64,000 bases of DNA, taken from positions 496,001-560,000 of the forward strand of contig CAVRGW010000002.1 in the NCBI GenBank assembly GCA_963720885.1, read 5' to 3'. The notes beneath the pieces were generated by a model, which was not told where the DNA came from, did no database searches, and worked only from the letters and a program-made list of their open reading frames with translations. Position 1 is the stretch's first letter. Every line of letters begins with the position of its first letter. The stretch is from DATLLN01 sp963720885 (lineage in GTDB: Bacteria > Actinomycetota > Thermoleophilia > Gaiellales > JAICJC01). A program made the translations under genes and the position numbers. Below, piece by piece: positions 7,548 to 16,246 of the stretch.

Positions 7548-8567
7548 TCAGAGCTCCCAGCCGATGGTGATCGACCGGTGGAGGCCGGGGAGCGGCAAGC
7601 CGGCCGCCTCCGCCTCCACCGCGTCGCGCTGAGCGCGGTTCAGCTTGCCCCATGTCTGCACCGTGATCGCCTCGTTGGCCCGCCGCCAGGTCCCGCGCAC
7701 CTCGCCGTCGATCACCAGGGCACCAGGCCACACGCGCGGCGTCCACAGCTCCCCGCGGTGGTTCGCGTCGGGCACCAGCAGCGCCCGGTCATCCCCCCAG
7801 AACAGGTAGTAGGAGTCTCCGCTGGGCAACAGGCGGACCGGGGCGGCCGGACCGGGGTCGGTACGGAAGTCCTGCTCGTCGCTGCCCAGAATGAACGCCT
7901 CCCCGATCGGCGTTCGTACCGCGGTCAACGCCCCGGCGAGCGCCTCGAAGGCCGCCGCACCCATCCGCGTTGTGATCCCCGCCCACTTGGCAAACGCCGC
8001 CGACGTCGTCGGCCCGTAGACGTGCAGGTATCTGCGCGCCAGTTCGAGCCTGGCGGCGAATGGGTCGATCTCCGGCCGCGGCAGCGTCCACACCGTCGGC
8101 AGCCGCGCGCCGGCCCAGCGGATCGCGACCGTGCCCGTCCTGGCGGCGTACCGTAGCGAGTTCGGGTCGACGCCGAGCGCCCGCCCCGCCTGGCCGTAGG
8201 TCATCGTCCCGCCGTCGAGGTGCTCCCGCAGCCGCTCCGCCAGATCCTCCGAGCGGTGCCGTCCCTTGGCGTCGTCCGGAAACCGGCCGAGCGAGAACAC
8301 GGGGAGGTCGCGCTCGGCGACGACGTACACCTGGTACCGCGGCCCCCATAGCTGGATCAGCGACGGGTCGTCCCAGATCGCGGACTCCGCACCCACGACG
8401 CGGGCGTGGATCGAGAGCAGCGCAGCCCGCGGCATGCTGTCCTGCAGCCCTGCCCAGGCGGCCCGGCGCAGCGACTCCGGCCCGGACGGCAGGCGCTCGT
8501 CGAGCGCACCCGCCCGCCGCCGGAAGCCAAGGATCTGCGTCCTGGACAGCTCGAGCGGCGCGCTCAT
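7548..8567 (-). CDS. Winged-helix DNA-binding-domain (HTH_42/YcaQ-like) protein
   Basis: A 339-residue member of the HTH_42 family. The N-terminus LSRTQILGFRRRAGALDERL leads into three winged-helix-like modules; ALLSIHARV, YQVYVVAERDLPVFSLGR, GTMTYGQAGRALGVDP and AFAKWAGIT are characteristic. Relatives include E. coli YcaQ, an interstrand-crosslink glycosylase, but this clade is distant and its activity untested. ATG 8567 lies 6 nt after TACGCT (complement of 8574-8579), so the mRNA is probably leaderless. Confidence 0.82.
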   Translation of the reverse strand: MSAPLELSRTQILGFRRRAGALDERLPSGPESLRRAAWAGLQDSMPRAALLSIHARVVGAESAIWDDPSLIQLWGPRYQVYVVAERDLPVFSLGRFPDDAKGRHRSEDLAERLREHLDGGTMTYGQAGRALGVDPNSLRYAARTGTVAIRWAGARLPTVWTLPRPEIDPFAARLELARRYLHVYGPTTSAAFAKWAGITTRMGAAAFEALAGALTAVRTPIGEAFILGSDEQDFRTDPGPAAPVRLLPSGDSYYLFWGDDRALLVPDANHRGELWTPRVWPGALVIDGEVRGTWRRANEAITVQTWGKLNRAQRDAVEAEAAGLPLPGLHRSITIGWEL

Positions 8568-8634
8568 GGCGGCAGCGTACCCGCTCGACGACGGGCTACC
8601 GTGTCGCCGAGATGCAGCGACAAGGTGCGCCCAG

Positions 8635-9102
8635 GTGACCGACGGTGGCAGCTCGATCCCGGCCGTCCGCGCGCTGCTGCGCACGCTGGCCGCCGGCCGG
8701 CACGTCGCCGAGCTGGGCACCGCCTACGGAGAGGGCGCCGCGGCAATGGCCGAGACGGCGCGCAGCGTGGTCACCGTCGAGCAGGACGCCGAGCGTGCCG
8801 CGGTCGCGCGCGAGCGCCTCGCCGGACTGGACAACGTCGAGCTGCTCGAGGGCGACGCCTGTCAACTGCTGCGCGGGCGCGGCCCGTTCGGCCTGGTCTT
8901 CGCCGACGGCGGGGTGTACGACTGGGAGGCGATCATGCGCCTGCTCGCACCGGGTGGAGTGCTCGTCAAGGACGACCTCACCCCCGGCTCGCCGATCGAC
9001 GACGACCCCGTCCGCGAGTTCCTGCTGCGCGACCCGCGGCTGGCGGCGGCCGAGATCCTGACGGCGCCGACGGCCGCGGCGATCGTCGCGGTCCGGCGCT
9101 GA
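8635..9102 (+). CDS. Small class I SAM methyltransferase (O-methyltransferase-like)
   Basis: The 155-residue product has motif I VAELGTAYGEGAAAMA, the acidic VVTVEQDAE and LVFADGGVYDWEAIMRLL, GGVLVKDD, as in short O-methyltransferase-like proteins. The frame stays open back to an ATG at 8566 that overlaps the opposite ATG of the winged-helix gene. That extra part has many A/T-ending codons, and a TACCGT box at 8600-8605 would start transcription after it. I therefore prefer GTG 8635. Substrate unknown. Confidence 0.72.
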   Translation: MTDGGSSIPAVRALLRTLAAGRHVAELGTAYGEGAAAMAETARSVVTVEQDAERAAVARERLAGLDNVELLEGDACQLLRGRGPFGLVFADGGVYDWEAIMRLLAPGGVLVKDDLTPGSPIDDDPVREFLLRDPRLAAAEILTAPTAAAIVAVRR

Positions 9103-9105
9103 CGC

Positions 9106-10104
9106 TCAGCCGAGCAGCACGGCCCACTCGGCGCGGATCGAGACACAGTGCTCCAGGCCGCGGAGCTCCCGCGCCGTGTCCTCGCTCTCGACGTGTGGAG
9201 CGCGGAGCACGTTGAGGTACTCGGCGAGATCCTTGAGATCCCAGGTCAGACGGAAGAAGTCGAGCGCGTTCGCGTCCACCGCTCGTCCCGTCGCCTCGGT
9301 GTAGGCGACGGCGGCGGCGTCCTCGGGCGTTCGCGCCAACATCCACAGGTCGCGCTCGGGCGGCGCCAGGGCGACCGTGTCCCAGTCGACGAGCACCTTG
9401 CCACCGGGGGTGGTCAGGATGTTGGCCGGATGCGGCTCACCGTGCGTGATCACGTCCGCACGGCCGCGCGCCCGCACGGCCGCGGCCAGCCGTTCGGCGA
9501 GGCCCAGCAGCTCGATGACGTCGTCGCGCCGCGCGTCGAATGCGCGCTGGGCGCGCCCGGAGTACGGCCCGCCCTGCCAGGCGCCGCCGTCCCTCAGCGC
9601 CAGCTCGATGTGCGATCCGCCCGGCAGCGACAGGCCGGCGACGTTCGCATCCCGCGGCGCCGCCGCGGTCGCCTCGTGAATGGCGATCAGCATCTCGACC
9701 ACGCCCGGTGCGTTCGGCGGGTCGTCGAACCGGCCGGCGGGCCCGTCCACGAACGGGTACACCGCGAGGGCGTAGAGGTCGCCGATCCGCCGCAGAATCT
9801 CCCCCGCCCGGGACGGCAGCGGCGCGACCACGAATCCAAGCCCGCAGCCGGCCAGCGCTGCAGCGGTGTCCAGCGCCGCGCGCAGGCCGGCGAACGCCGC
9901 GTCGGGCTCGTCGCCCAGCCACGCCTTCTGGCCGAGGTGGTCGACGGTGGCGAACGCACGCCCACCGTCGGCGGCGATCACCGTCCAGTGGTGGCTGCCG
10001 GCGCCCACCGGGGCGTAGTCGATGCGGTCGACGGCGATATCCCAGCCGCCGGCCAGCTCATGGGTCAGCGTGCCCGGGTCGAGATCGTCGGGAGGTGTGC
10101 GCAT
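9106..10104 (-). CDS. Aminoglycoside-phosphotransferase-fold kinase
   Basis: A 332-residue APH/choline-kinase-fold protein. The catalytic loop is VITHGEPHPANILTT (Brenner motif HGxxHxxN) followed by VLVDWDTVALAPPERDLWML, which carries the metal-binding Asp. The N-lobe is degenerate but has VGAGSHHWTV in place of the nucleotide loop. Substrates of such orphan kinases include aminoglycosides, amino sugars and choline; there is no basis to call resistance. ATG 10104 is 6 nt from TAGAGT (complement of 10111-10116): leaderless. It is convergent with the methyltransferase, 3 bp apart. Confidence 0.83.
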   Translation of the reverse strand: MRTPPDDLDPGTLTHELAGGWDIAVDRIDYAPVGAGSHHWTVIAADGGRAFATVDHLGQKAWLGDEPDAAFAGLRAALDTAAALAGCGLGFVVAPLPSRAGEILRRIGDLYALAVYPFVDGPAGRFDDPPNAPGVVEMLIAIHEATAAAPRDANVAGLSLPGGSHIELALRDGGAWQGGPYSGRAQRAFDARRDDVIELLGLAERLAAAVRARGRADVITHGEPHPANILTTPGGKVLVDWDTVALAPPERDLWMLARTPEDAAAVAYTEATGRAVDANALDFFRLTWDLKDLAEYLNVLRAPHVESEDTARELRGLEHCVSIRAEWAVLLG

Positions 10105-10213
10105 CGGCCCACTCTATGGCCACTCGTGCCCCGCCAGGCACGTGATAAGACTCCCTCTCTCCGGTCGCAGCGCGCGGCCGTCGTCGGCACACAACTCCCC
10201 AGGGGGCACACGC

Positions 10214-12562
10214 ATGGCCAAGCGCAGGTTCAACGGCGTCGTGAACGTCGACATCAAGGACTCGGTGCCCGACTGGGAGCCCTACACCCAGCCGATCGCC
10301 GAGGTGGGCTCGCCGAACGTCCTCTACGTCGTCCTCGACGACGTCGGATTCTCCGCGATGGCGCCGTTCGGCGGCCTGATCGAGACGCCGAACATCCAAC
10401 GGATCGCCGACGCGGGTCTGCTGTACACGAACTTCCACACCACTGCGCTCTGCTCGCCGACCCGGTCGTGCCTGCTCAACGGGCGCAATCACACCACCAA
10501 CGGCATGGGCTGCATCACGGAAGCGACGTCGGGCTTCCCCAACGCCAACGGCCACATCCCGTTCGAGTGCGCCAACATCGCCGAGGTGCTCGTCGAGCGA
10601 GGCTGGAACACCTACATGGTCGGCAAGTGGCATCTGTGCGCGGAGGACGAGATGAACCTCGCGTCGTCGAAGCGCCAGTGGCCGCTCGGCCGCGGTTTCG
10701 AGCGGTATTACGGCTTCCTGGGCGGCGAGACCAACCAGTGGTATCCGGACCTGGTGTACGACAACCACCCGGTGCCGCCGCCGGCAACGCCCGAGGAGGG
10801 CTACCACCTGAGCGCCGACCTCACCGACAAAGCCATCGAGTTCGTCCAGGATGCCAAGGCGATCGCGCCCGACAAGCCGTTCTTCCTCTACTACTGTCCG
10901 GGCGCGGCGCACGCTCCGCACCACGCGCCGAAGGAGTGGATCGAGAAGTACCGGGGCCGCTTCGACATGGGGTACGAGGCGTACCGGGAGGGGGTGCTCG
11001 AGCGGCAGAAGTCGCTTGGGATCATCGACCCCGGCACCGAGCTGACGCCGATCGACCCGTACGCGGATACCACCAGCCACGACGGCAAGGCATGGCCGCA
11101 CGGCGACACGGTGCTGCCGTGGGATTCGCTGACCGAGGACGAGCAGCGGCTGTTCTGTCGAATGGCCGAGGTCTACGCCGGCTTCCTGGCCCACGCCGAC
11201 CACCACCTCGGGCGGCTGCTCGACCATCTCGAGGCGTCGGGCGAGCTGGACAACACGATCATCGTTCTCGTCTCCGACAACGGTGCGTCTGGCGAGGGAG
11301 GCCCGAACGGCTCGGTGAACGAGAACAAGTTCTTCAACGGCGTCCCCGACTCGATGGAGTCCAACCTGGCACAGCTCGATGAGCTGGGCGGCCCCACCAC
11401 GTACAACCACTACCCGACCGGCTGGGCCTGGGCGTTCAACACGCCGTTCAAGCTGTGGAAGCGCTACGCCAACTTCGAGGGCGGCACGGCCGACCCGCTG
11501 ATCGTGTCGTGGCCCAAGGGGATCGCGGCCAAGGGTGAGGTGCGGCGGCAGTACGCCCATGCCGTCGACATCGTGCCGACGCTGCTCGACTGCCTGGGAT
11601 TCGAGATGCCGGATGCGATCAACGGCTACACGCAGCATCCGATCGAGGGAGTGAGCTTCGCCCCGACGTTCGAGGACGCGTCCGTCAAGACCCAGAAGAC
11701 GACGCAGTTCTACTCGATGCTGGGCACGCGCGCGATCTGGCACGACGGATGGAAGGCGGCGACCGCCGTGCCCGCCGCCCCCGAGTCGTGGGGCGACTTC
11801 GCCGAGCAGCGCTGGGAGCTGTACCACACGGACGAGGACCCCAGCGAGTGCCACGACCTGGCCGAGCAAGAGCCGGTGCGCCTGCAGGAGCTGATCGCAC
11901 TCTGGTGGGCCGAGGCGGGCCGCTACCAGGCGCTGCCGCTCGAATCGCGGGGCGCGATCGAGATCCTGGGCACGGAGCGCCCCCAGCTGTCGCAGCCGCG
12001 CACGCGCTACATCTACTACCCGGGCGGCGCCGAGATCCCCGAGTCCGTCGCGCCGAACATCCGCAACCGGTCGTACACGATCGCCGCCGAGCTCGACGTG
12101 GACTCACCCGATGCGGAGGGCGTGATCTTCTCGCAGGGATCGCGGTTCGGCGGCCATGCGCTGTACATCGCGGACGGCAAGCTGCGCTACAGCTACAACT
12201 GGATCGGCGATCACATCCAGACGGTGGAGGCGGATGAGCCTGTCCCGACGGGGCACGTGGTGGTGTCGGCGTCGTTCGAGCGCGAGAACGACGAGCTCCC
12301 GGCGACCGGCACGCTGACGCTGCACATCCGCGACCAGGCCGTCGGATCCGGCCAGATCATGACCCAGCCCGGCAAGTTCGGCCTGGGCGGGGGCGGCCTG
12401 GTGGTCGGCGCCTCCGGCATCGAACCGGTGGTCGACGGATACCCCGGCGCGCCGCCGCACAGCTTCACGGGCGGCTCGATCGCCCGGGTGGCGATCGACG
12501 TCAGCGGTGAGGCCTTCGTCGATCTTGTCGCAGAGGCGAAGGCGGCCTTCGCCCGCCAGTAG
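10214..12562 (+). CDS. Type I arylsulfatase with C-terminal extension
   Basis: A 782-residue formylglycine sulfatase. Residues about 36-43 (VLYVVLDD) hold the calcium-binding Asp pair. Cys80 in CSPTRS is the site converted to formylglycine. GKWHL (about residue 137), HADHHLG and LVSDNGASGEGG supply the remaining active-site Lys/His/Asp. Residues beyond about 620 form an extra all-beta region (YTIAAELDVDSPDAEGVI, HALYIADGKLRYSYNW) of laminin-G/concanavalin-like look. There is no signal peptide, so it is probably cytoplasmic or exported another way. A GGGGG lies 8 nt before ATG 10214. A formylglycine-generating enzyme is not in this window. Confidence 0.92.
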   Translation: MAKRRFNGVVNVDIKDSVPDWEPYTQPIAEVGSPNVLYVVLDDVGFSAMAPFGGLIETPNIQRIADAGLLYTNFHTTALCSPTRSCLLNGRNHTTNGMGCITEATSGFPNANGHIPFECANIAEVLVERGWNTYMVGKWHLCAEDEMNLASSKRQWPLGRGFERYYGFLGGETNQWYPDLVYDNHPVPPPATPEEGYHLSADLTDKAIEFVQDAKAIAPDKPFFLYYCPGAAHAPHHAPKEWIEKYRGRFDMGYEAYREGVLERQKSLGIIDPGTELTPIDPYADTTSHDGKAWPHGDTVLPWDSLTEDEQRLFCRMAEVYAGFLAHADHHLGRLLDHLEASGELDNTIIVLVSDNGASGEGGPNGSVNENKFFNGVPDSMESNLAQLDELGGPTTYNHYPTGWAWAFNTPFKLWKRYANFEGGTADPLIVSWPKGIAAKGEVRRQYAHAVDIVPTLLDCLGFEMPDAINGYTQHPIEGVSFAPTFEDASVKTQKTTQFYSMLGTRAIWHDGWKAATAVPAAPESWGDFAEQRWELYHTDEDPSECHDLAEQEPVRLQELIALWWAEAGRYQALPLESRGAIEILGTERPQLSQPRTRYIYYPGGAEIPESVAPNIRNRSYTIAAELDVDSPDAEGVIFSQGSRFGGHALYIADGKLRYSYNWIGDHIQTVEADEPVPTGHVVVSASFERENDELPATGTLTLHIRDQAVGSGQIMTQPGKFGLGGGGLVVGASGIEPVVDGYPGAPPHSFTGGSIARVAIDVSGEAFVDLVAEAKAAFARQ

Positions 12563-12572
12563 CGGCGGTGAT

Positions 12573-12902
12573 CTAGAAGCCGAGAACCACGTCGTGCGGG
12601 AGCGCGGCCAGCGCCGAGGCGTCGGCCGCGACCCCGCGCTCGTGGAGCTTGCGGACGAGGGATGCCCAGTACCCGGCCACGTCCTCGCCCTCGTCCGGCC
12701 CGACCACCGTCCGCGCCGTGAACGCCAGGTCGTCCGGCAGATGGTCGGCGGCCGCCGGTGACTCGCTCCAACCGCGGTCGTCGAGGAGGACGATCCGCCG
12801 GCCGTCGGCAAGCACCGCGTCGAACTGCGCGGAGAACGACGCGTGGTCGGGATGCGGATGCGCCCGCCGCCGCACCGTCGTCTCGAGCCGGACGACCTCC
12901 AC
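12573..12902 (-). CDS. Uncharacterized 109-residue protein coupled to the LanC-like gene
   Basis: I do not recognise the family. The product starts VEVVRLETTVRRR and continues with RAHPHPDHASFSAQFDAVL, a His-rich stretch, then RIVLLDDRGWSES and FTARTVVGPDEGEDVAGYWA. GTG 12902 lies two bases after the stop of the LanC-like gene, so translation is almost certainly coupled, and the two proteins probably work together. It contains no Cys and no transmembrane segment. It ends 10 bp from the convergent sulfatase stop. Confidence 0.68.
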   Translation of the reverse strand: MEVVRLETTVRRRAHPHPDHASFSAQFDAVLADGRRIVLLDDRGWSESPAAADHLPDDLAFTARTVVGPDEGEDVAGYWASLVRKLHERGVAADASALAALPHDVVLGF

Positions 12903-12904
12903 GC

Positions 12905-14104
12905 CTAGACGCCGTCCAGGGCGGGCATCGACGAGTCGGCGGTGATGCACCCCCACAGGTAGAGCGCGGCGCCGACGTCGCCGGTCCACAGCGAGTAGCG
13001 GCCCTGGCCGTGCTGCTCCCGCGCAGCCCGCACCTGCCCCGCCGCGTGCATGGCGAAGGCGCGGGCCCGGTCGAGCCAGCGCTCGTCGCCCGTGCGGTCG
13101 AGCAGCTTGAGGAAGGCGTAGCCGTTGCCCGCCGTGCCGTGGCACAGTCCCGGCCCCTTGACCAGCGGCCCGGCTTGCCAGGTGAGCTCGCCTCCCCCGG
13201 TCAGCAGCCCGGTCAGCTCGTCATCTCCGGGAGCGATCGCCGCGAACGATGTGACGATCCCCGGAGCGCCGTGGCACCACTGCGTGCGGACTCCCGACGA
13301 GGGCCGTGGGAACTCGAGCGTCGCCGGCCACTGGACGAGGTCGCCGTCGCGCTGGGCGAGCTCGCGCAGCACGTCGACCGACCGGCGCTCCAGCTCCGCC
13401 CGGCGCGCGCGGTCGAGCAGAGCGCCTTTGGCGAGCACCAGGACGTTCGCGGCGAACCCGTGCCCCGGCCCGACGTAGTGCCGCAGCTGGCCGTACATGT
13501 CCTGCAGCCAGAGCTCGTCGCCCCACTCCCCCCAGAGCCAGTCCGCGGACTCGCGCCAGGCGTCGACGAAGCGGTCGTCGTGTGCCCGCTCGTGCATCAG
13601 CTGCGCCGCCAGCATCGTTCCCGGTGAGCCCCACATCAGCTCCCGCGTCGGATTGTGGACGTTGGCGCGCACCACCTCGAGCAGCCGGTCAACCTGCCAT
13701 TGCGCAGGCGCCAGCCGGTGTGCGACCAGCAGGATCCCGGCCTCACCGACCAGCAGCGACGGCACGGCTCCGCCGCCCGTCCACTCGGGCAGGTCGGGTG
13801 CCGCCGCGTAGCGATCGGGCAGTCCGGCGGCAACCTCCGGCCAGTCACGCCGCAACTCGACGGCTCCGGCACGGCGCAACGCATCCAACGCCCAGATCAC
13901 ACCCGACGCCCCGAGGTAGAAGCCGGTTGGCGACGGCAGCGGCCCGCCGTCCGCGTCCAGCGGATGAGCGTGCCACAGCGTCTCGGGATCGAACGCCGCC
14001 TCGGCGTCGGCGGCGATCTCTGCGATCGCCGCCCGGGCGGCGGCCTCACTCCACGCCGTGTCCGTCACCGGTTCGTGCGACGGGTGATCGTAGAGCTCGG
14101 TCAC
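12905..14104 (-). CDS. LanC-like (lanthionine synthetase C family) zinc protein
   Basis: A 399-residue alpha/alpha-toroid protein. The LanC zinc ligands are visible at Cys277 (QWCHGAPG), Cys321 and His322 (GLCHGTAGNG), and His215 (GPGHGFAAN) sits where the NisC catalytic His lies. Known LanC proteins add Cys thiols to dehydrated Ser/Thr; stand-alone LanC-like proteins can add glutathione. No precursor peptide or dehydratase is nearby, so a lantibiotic role is unlikely. GTG 14104 follows TAGCCT (complement of 14114-14119) by 9 nt. It heads a two-gene operon with the 109-residue protein. Confidence 0.88.
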   Translation of the reverse strand: MTELYDHPSHEPVTDTAWSEAAARAAIAEIAADAEAAFDPETLWHAHPLDADGGPLPSPTGFYLGASGVIWALDALRRAGAVELRRDWPEVAAGLPDRYAAAPDLPEWTGGGAVPSLLVGEAGILLVAHRLAPAQWQVDRLLEVVRANVHNPTRELMWGSPGTMLAAQLMHERAHDDRFVDAWRESADWLWGEWGDELWLQDMYGQLRHYVGPGHGFAANVLVLAKGALLDRARRAELERRSVDVLRELAQRDGDLVQWPATLEFPRPSSGVRTQWCHGAPGIVTSFAAIAPGDDELTGLLTGGGELTWQAGPLVKGPGLCHGTAGNGYAFLKLLDRTGDERWLDRARAFAMHAAGQVRAAREQHGQGRYSLWTGDVGAALYLWGCITADSSMPALDGV

Positions 14105-14139
14105 GGCGAAGCCAGGCTACCTCACAGCCTCGTCCGGGT

Positions 14140-14145
14140 AGGCTT
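14140..14145 (+). promoter_or_regulatory. -10 box of the cNMP-TrxR operon
   Basis: TAGGCT, placed about 43 nt before ATG 14189. Transcription from about 14152 would give a short leader carrying the GAGGAG ribosome binding site at 14174-14179. The divergent lanC-like -10 (complement of 14114-14119) lies 20 bp away. Confidence 0.5.
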
Positions 14146-14188
14146 GGGCCGTGGAGGCAACGAGGGATCGGGTGAGGAGCGCGCGCGC

Positions 14189-15838
14189 ATGCTGACGGCC
14201 GACGAGATCGCGGGGATCCCGATCTTCGAGAGCCTGACCGAACCCCAGCGCGACCGGCTCGCGCGGATCGCGGCCGACCTCCGGCCGAACGCCGGCGAGT
14301 TCGTGATCCACACCGGCGACGAGCGAGCGCTGTACGTGGTGCTCGGGGGCAAGCTGGAGACCGTCGCGCTGGTCGACGGGATCGAGCGGATCGTCGGCGG
14401 GCGGGAGGCCGGCGACCTGATCGGCGAGGTGCCGATATCGCTCGGCACGACCTTCCCGTTCAGCTTCCGGGCAACCGAGACGTCCCGGGTGATGAGGATC
14501 TCCGCCGCGGACTACCACGCGGTGGTCGCCGCCTCGCCCGAGGTGGGCGTCAAGCTCGGAGAGATGGCGCGCGACCGGATCGGCGGCCTGCAGGGGATCA
14601 CCGCCGACCAGCCCCCGCCGAGGGCGATCATCGTCGGCCCGCGCTGGGATCCGGCGTGCTCCCAGCTCCGCCGGTTCCTCGACCGCAACCAGGTCACGTT
14701 CCGGTGGATCACCTCGGATACGCCCGATGCCGAGGAGCTGTGGGGCGGCCCGCTGCCGCCCGACGACGATTGCCCGGTGATCCGCGTCGTCAACGGCAAG
14801 ACGGTGGTCAAGCCGCGGATGAGCCGCGTGGCCGAGCTGCTCGGGCTGAGCACCGAACCCGCCCTGGCCGAGTACGACACGGTGATCGTCGGCGCCGGCC
14901 CGGCCGGCCTGGCCGCGGCGGTGTACGGCGCGTCGGAGGGACTGAACACGATCGTCGTCGAGCGCGAGGCGCCCGGAGGGCAGGCGGGCACCTCGTCCCG
15001 CATCGAGAACTACCTGGGGTTTCCGTCCGGCGTGTCGGGCGACGAGCTGGCGATGCGCGCGCTGCAACAGGCTCGGCGGCTGGGCGCCGAGATCCTGGTG
15101 ACGCGCTCGGTGGAGCGGATCGACGTGAAGTCCCGGCAGGTGTACCTGAACGGCGGCGACGTGCTGCGGGCGCGGACGGTCATCCTGGCCAGCGGTGTGA
15201 CCTGGCGGCACCTGCCGATCGAGGGGTTCGACCGCCTGGTCGGCAAGGGCATCTTCTACGGTGCGGCCCGCAGCGAGGCGTCCAACGCCCATGGCCTCGA
15301 CGTCCAGATCGTCGGCGCCGGCAACTCGGCGGGACAGGCGGCGCTGTTTTTCGCCAACCACGCGCGCAGCGTGACCATCCTGTATCGCGGCGGTGACCTC
15401 GGCAAGAACATGTCGCAGTACCTGATCGACCAGCTCGATACCCGGCCGAACATCGGGGTGCGCCTGAACACCGAGGTCGTTGCCGTGTATGGCGACACCG
15501 AGCTGACGGCGATCGACGTCTACGACTCGTCGACCGAGGAGCGCGAACGCCTCGACTCCGGCGGCCTGTTCATCTTCATCGGCGCCAACGCCGAGACCGG
15601 CTGGCTGCCGGAGGAGATCGCGCTCGACCAGCGCGGCTACGTGCTGACCGGCGCCGAGGTGCCGGAGGAGGGCACGATGCACGACCGCGACCCGTTCCTG
15701 CTGGAGACCAGCGTGCCCGGGATCTTCGCGTGCGGCGACGTCCGCCTGGGTCCGGTGAAGCGCGTCGCCGCCGCGGTCGGCGAGGGCAGCATGGCAATCG
15801 CGTTCGTCCACCAGTACCTCAGGGAAACAGCGGGGTAG
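14189..15838 (+). CDS. cNMP-binding / glutaredoxin-like / thioredoxin-reductase-like fusion oxidoreductase
   Basis: A 549-residue three-domain protein. Residues about 1-130 form a cyclic-nucleotide-binding domain (IPIFESLTEPQRDRLARI, ALYVVLGGKLETV, GDLIGEVP). Residues about 140-225 form a glutaredoxin-like domain with one Cys (DPACSQLRRFL, DDDCPVIRVVNG). Residues about 228-549 form a TrxB-type FAD/NADPH module (VIVGAGPAGLAAAV, VGAGNSAGQAAL, PGIFACGDVR). The redox CxxC of thioredoxin reductase is missing: the region reads GAARSEASNAHG. It may transfer electrons from flavin to another partner. GAGGAG lies 9 nt before ATG 14189. It starts a tight operon with a GFA protein and a second cNMP protein. 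Confidence 0.87.
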   Translation: MLTADEIAGIPIFESLTEPQRDRLARIAADLRPNAGEFVIHTGDERALYVVLGGKLETVALVDGIERIVGGREAGDLIGEVPISLGTTFPFSFRATETSRVMRISAADYHAVVAASPEVGVKLGEMARDRIGGLQGITADQPPPRAIIVGPRWDPACSQLRRFLDRNQVTFRWITSDTPDAEELWGGPLPPDDDCPVIRVVNGKTVVKPRMSRVAELLGLSTEPALAEYDTVIVGAGPAGLAAAVYGASEGLNTIVVEREAPGGQAGTSSRIENYLGFPSGVSGDELAMRALQQARRLGAEILVTRSVERIDVKSRQVYLNGGDVLRARTVILASGVTWRHLPIEGFDRLVGKGIFYGAARSEASNAHGLDVQIVGAGNSAGQAALFFANHARSVTILYRGGDLGKNMSQYLIDQLDTRPNIGVRLNTEVVAVYGDTELTAIDVYDSSTEERERLDSGGLFIFIGANAETGWLPEEIALDQRGYVLTGAEVPEEGTMHDRDPFLLETSVPGIFACGDVRLGPVKRVAAAVGEGSMAIAFVHQYLRETAG

Positions 15839-16243
15839 ATGGCAGACGGCGTCAGGATGCTCGAGGGCCGGTGCGAGTGCGGAGACATCCGCTACCGGGT
15901 CGCCGACGAGTTCCGCTACGCCGCGAACTGCCACTGCTCCAACTGCCGCGCAGCGACCGGATCCGCGTTCAAGGCCTTCGCCGGGATCGAGCGCGAGAAG
16001 CTCGATGTGGTCGAGGGCGAGCGGGGGCTGATGATCGTCGGCGAGGCCGACGAGAACCACACCCGGTGCGGCCGCTGCGGGTCGCTGCTGTTCTCGGTCG
16101 TCCGCGAGGGCGCGTGGGTGCACGTGGCGATGGGATCGCTGGCCGATGAGCCGTCGATCAGGCCGACGGAGCACATCTTCGTGGGATCGAAGGCGCCGTG
16201 GTACGAGATCACTGACGACCTGCCCCAGAACGACGAGTATTAG
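15839..16243 (+). CDS. GFA-family zinc protein
   Basis: A 134-residue GFA/CENP-V-fold protein: GRCECGDIRYRV, NCHCSNCRAATGSAF and RCGRCGSLLF provide the Cys pairs. Its ATG follows the stop of the flavoenzyme gene without a single spacer base (TAGATG), so it is translationally coupled. Membership of a redox operon suggests handling of a thiol adduct, but this is inference. Confidence 0.85.
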   Translation: MADGVRMLEGRCECGDIRYRVADEFRYAANCHCSNCRAATGSAFKAFAGIEREKLDVVEGERGLMIVGEADENHTRCGRCGSLLFSVVREGAWVHVAMGSLADEPSIRPTEHIFVGSKAPWYEITDDLPQNDEY

Positions 16244-16246
16244 GCG

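Noticed and set aside
8566..8634. N-terminal extension of the small methyltransferase to ATG 8566
   Set aside because: The extra codons have many A/T third positions, and the predicted -10 box (8600-8605) lies downstream of that ATG.
9106..10104. Aminoglycoside resistance gene
   Set aside because: The fold is right, but the N-lobe is divergent and such orphan kinases are mostly unrelated to resistance.
12905..14104. Lantibiotic biosynthesis cluster
   Set aside because: Only the LanC-like protein is present; no dehydratase, precursor, protease or transporter lies nearby.
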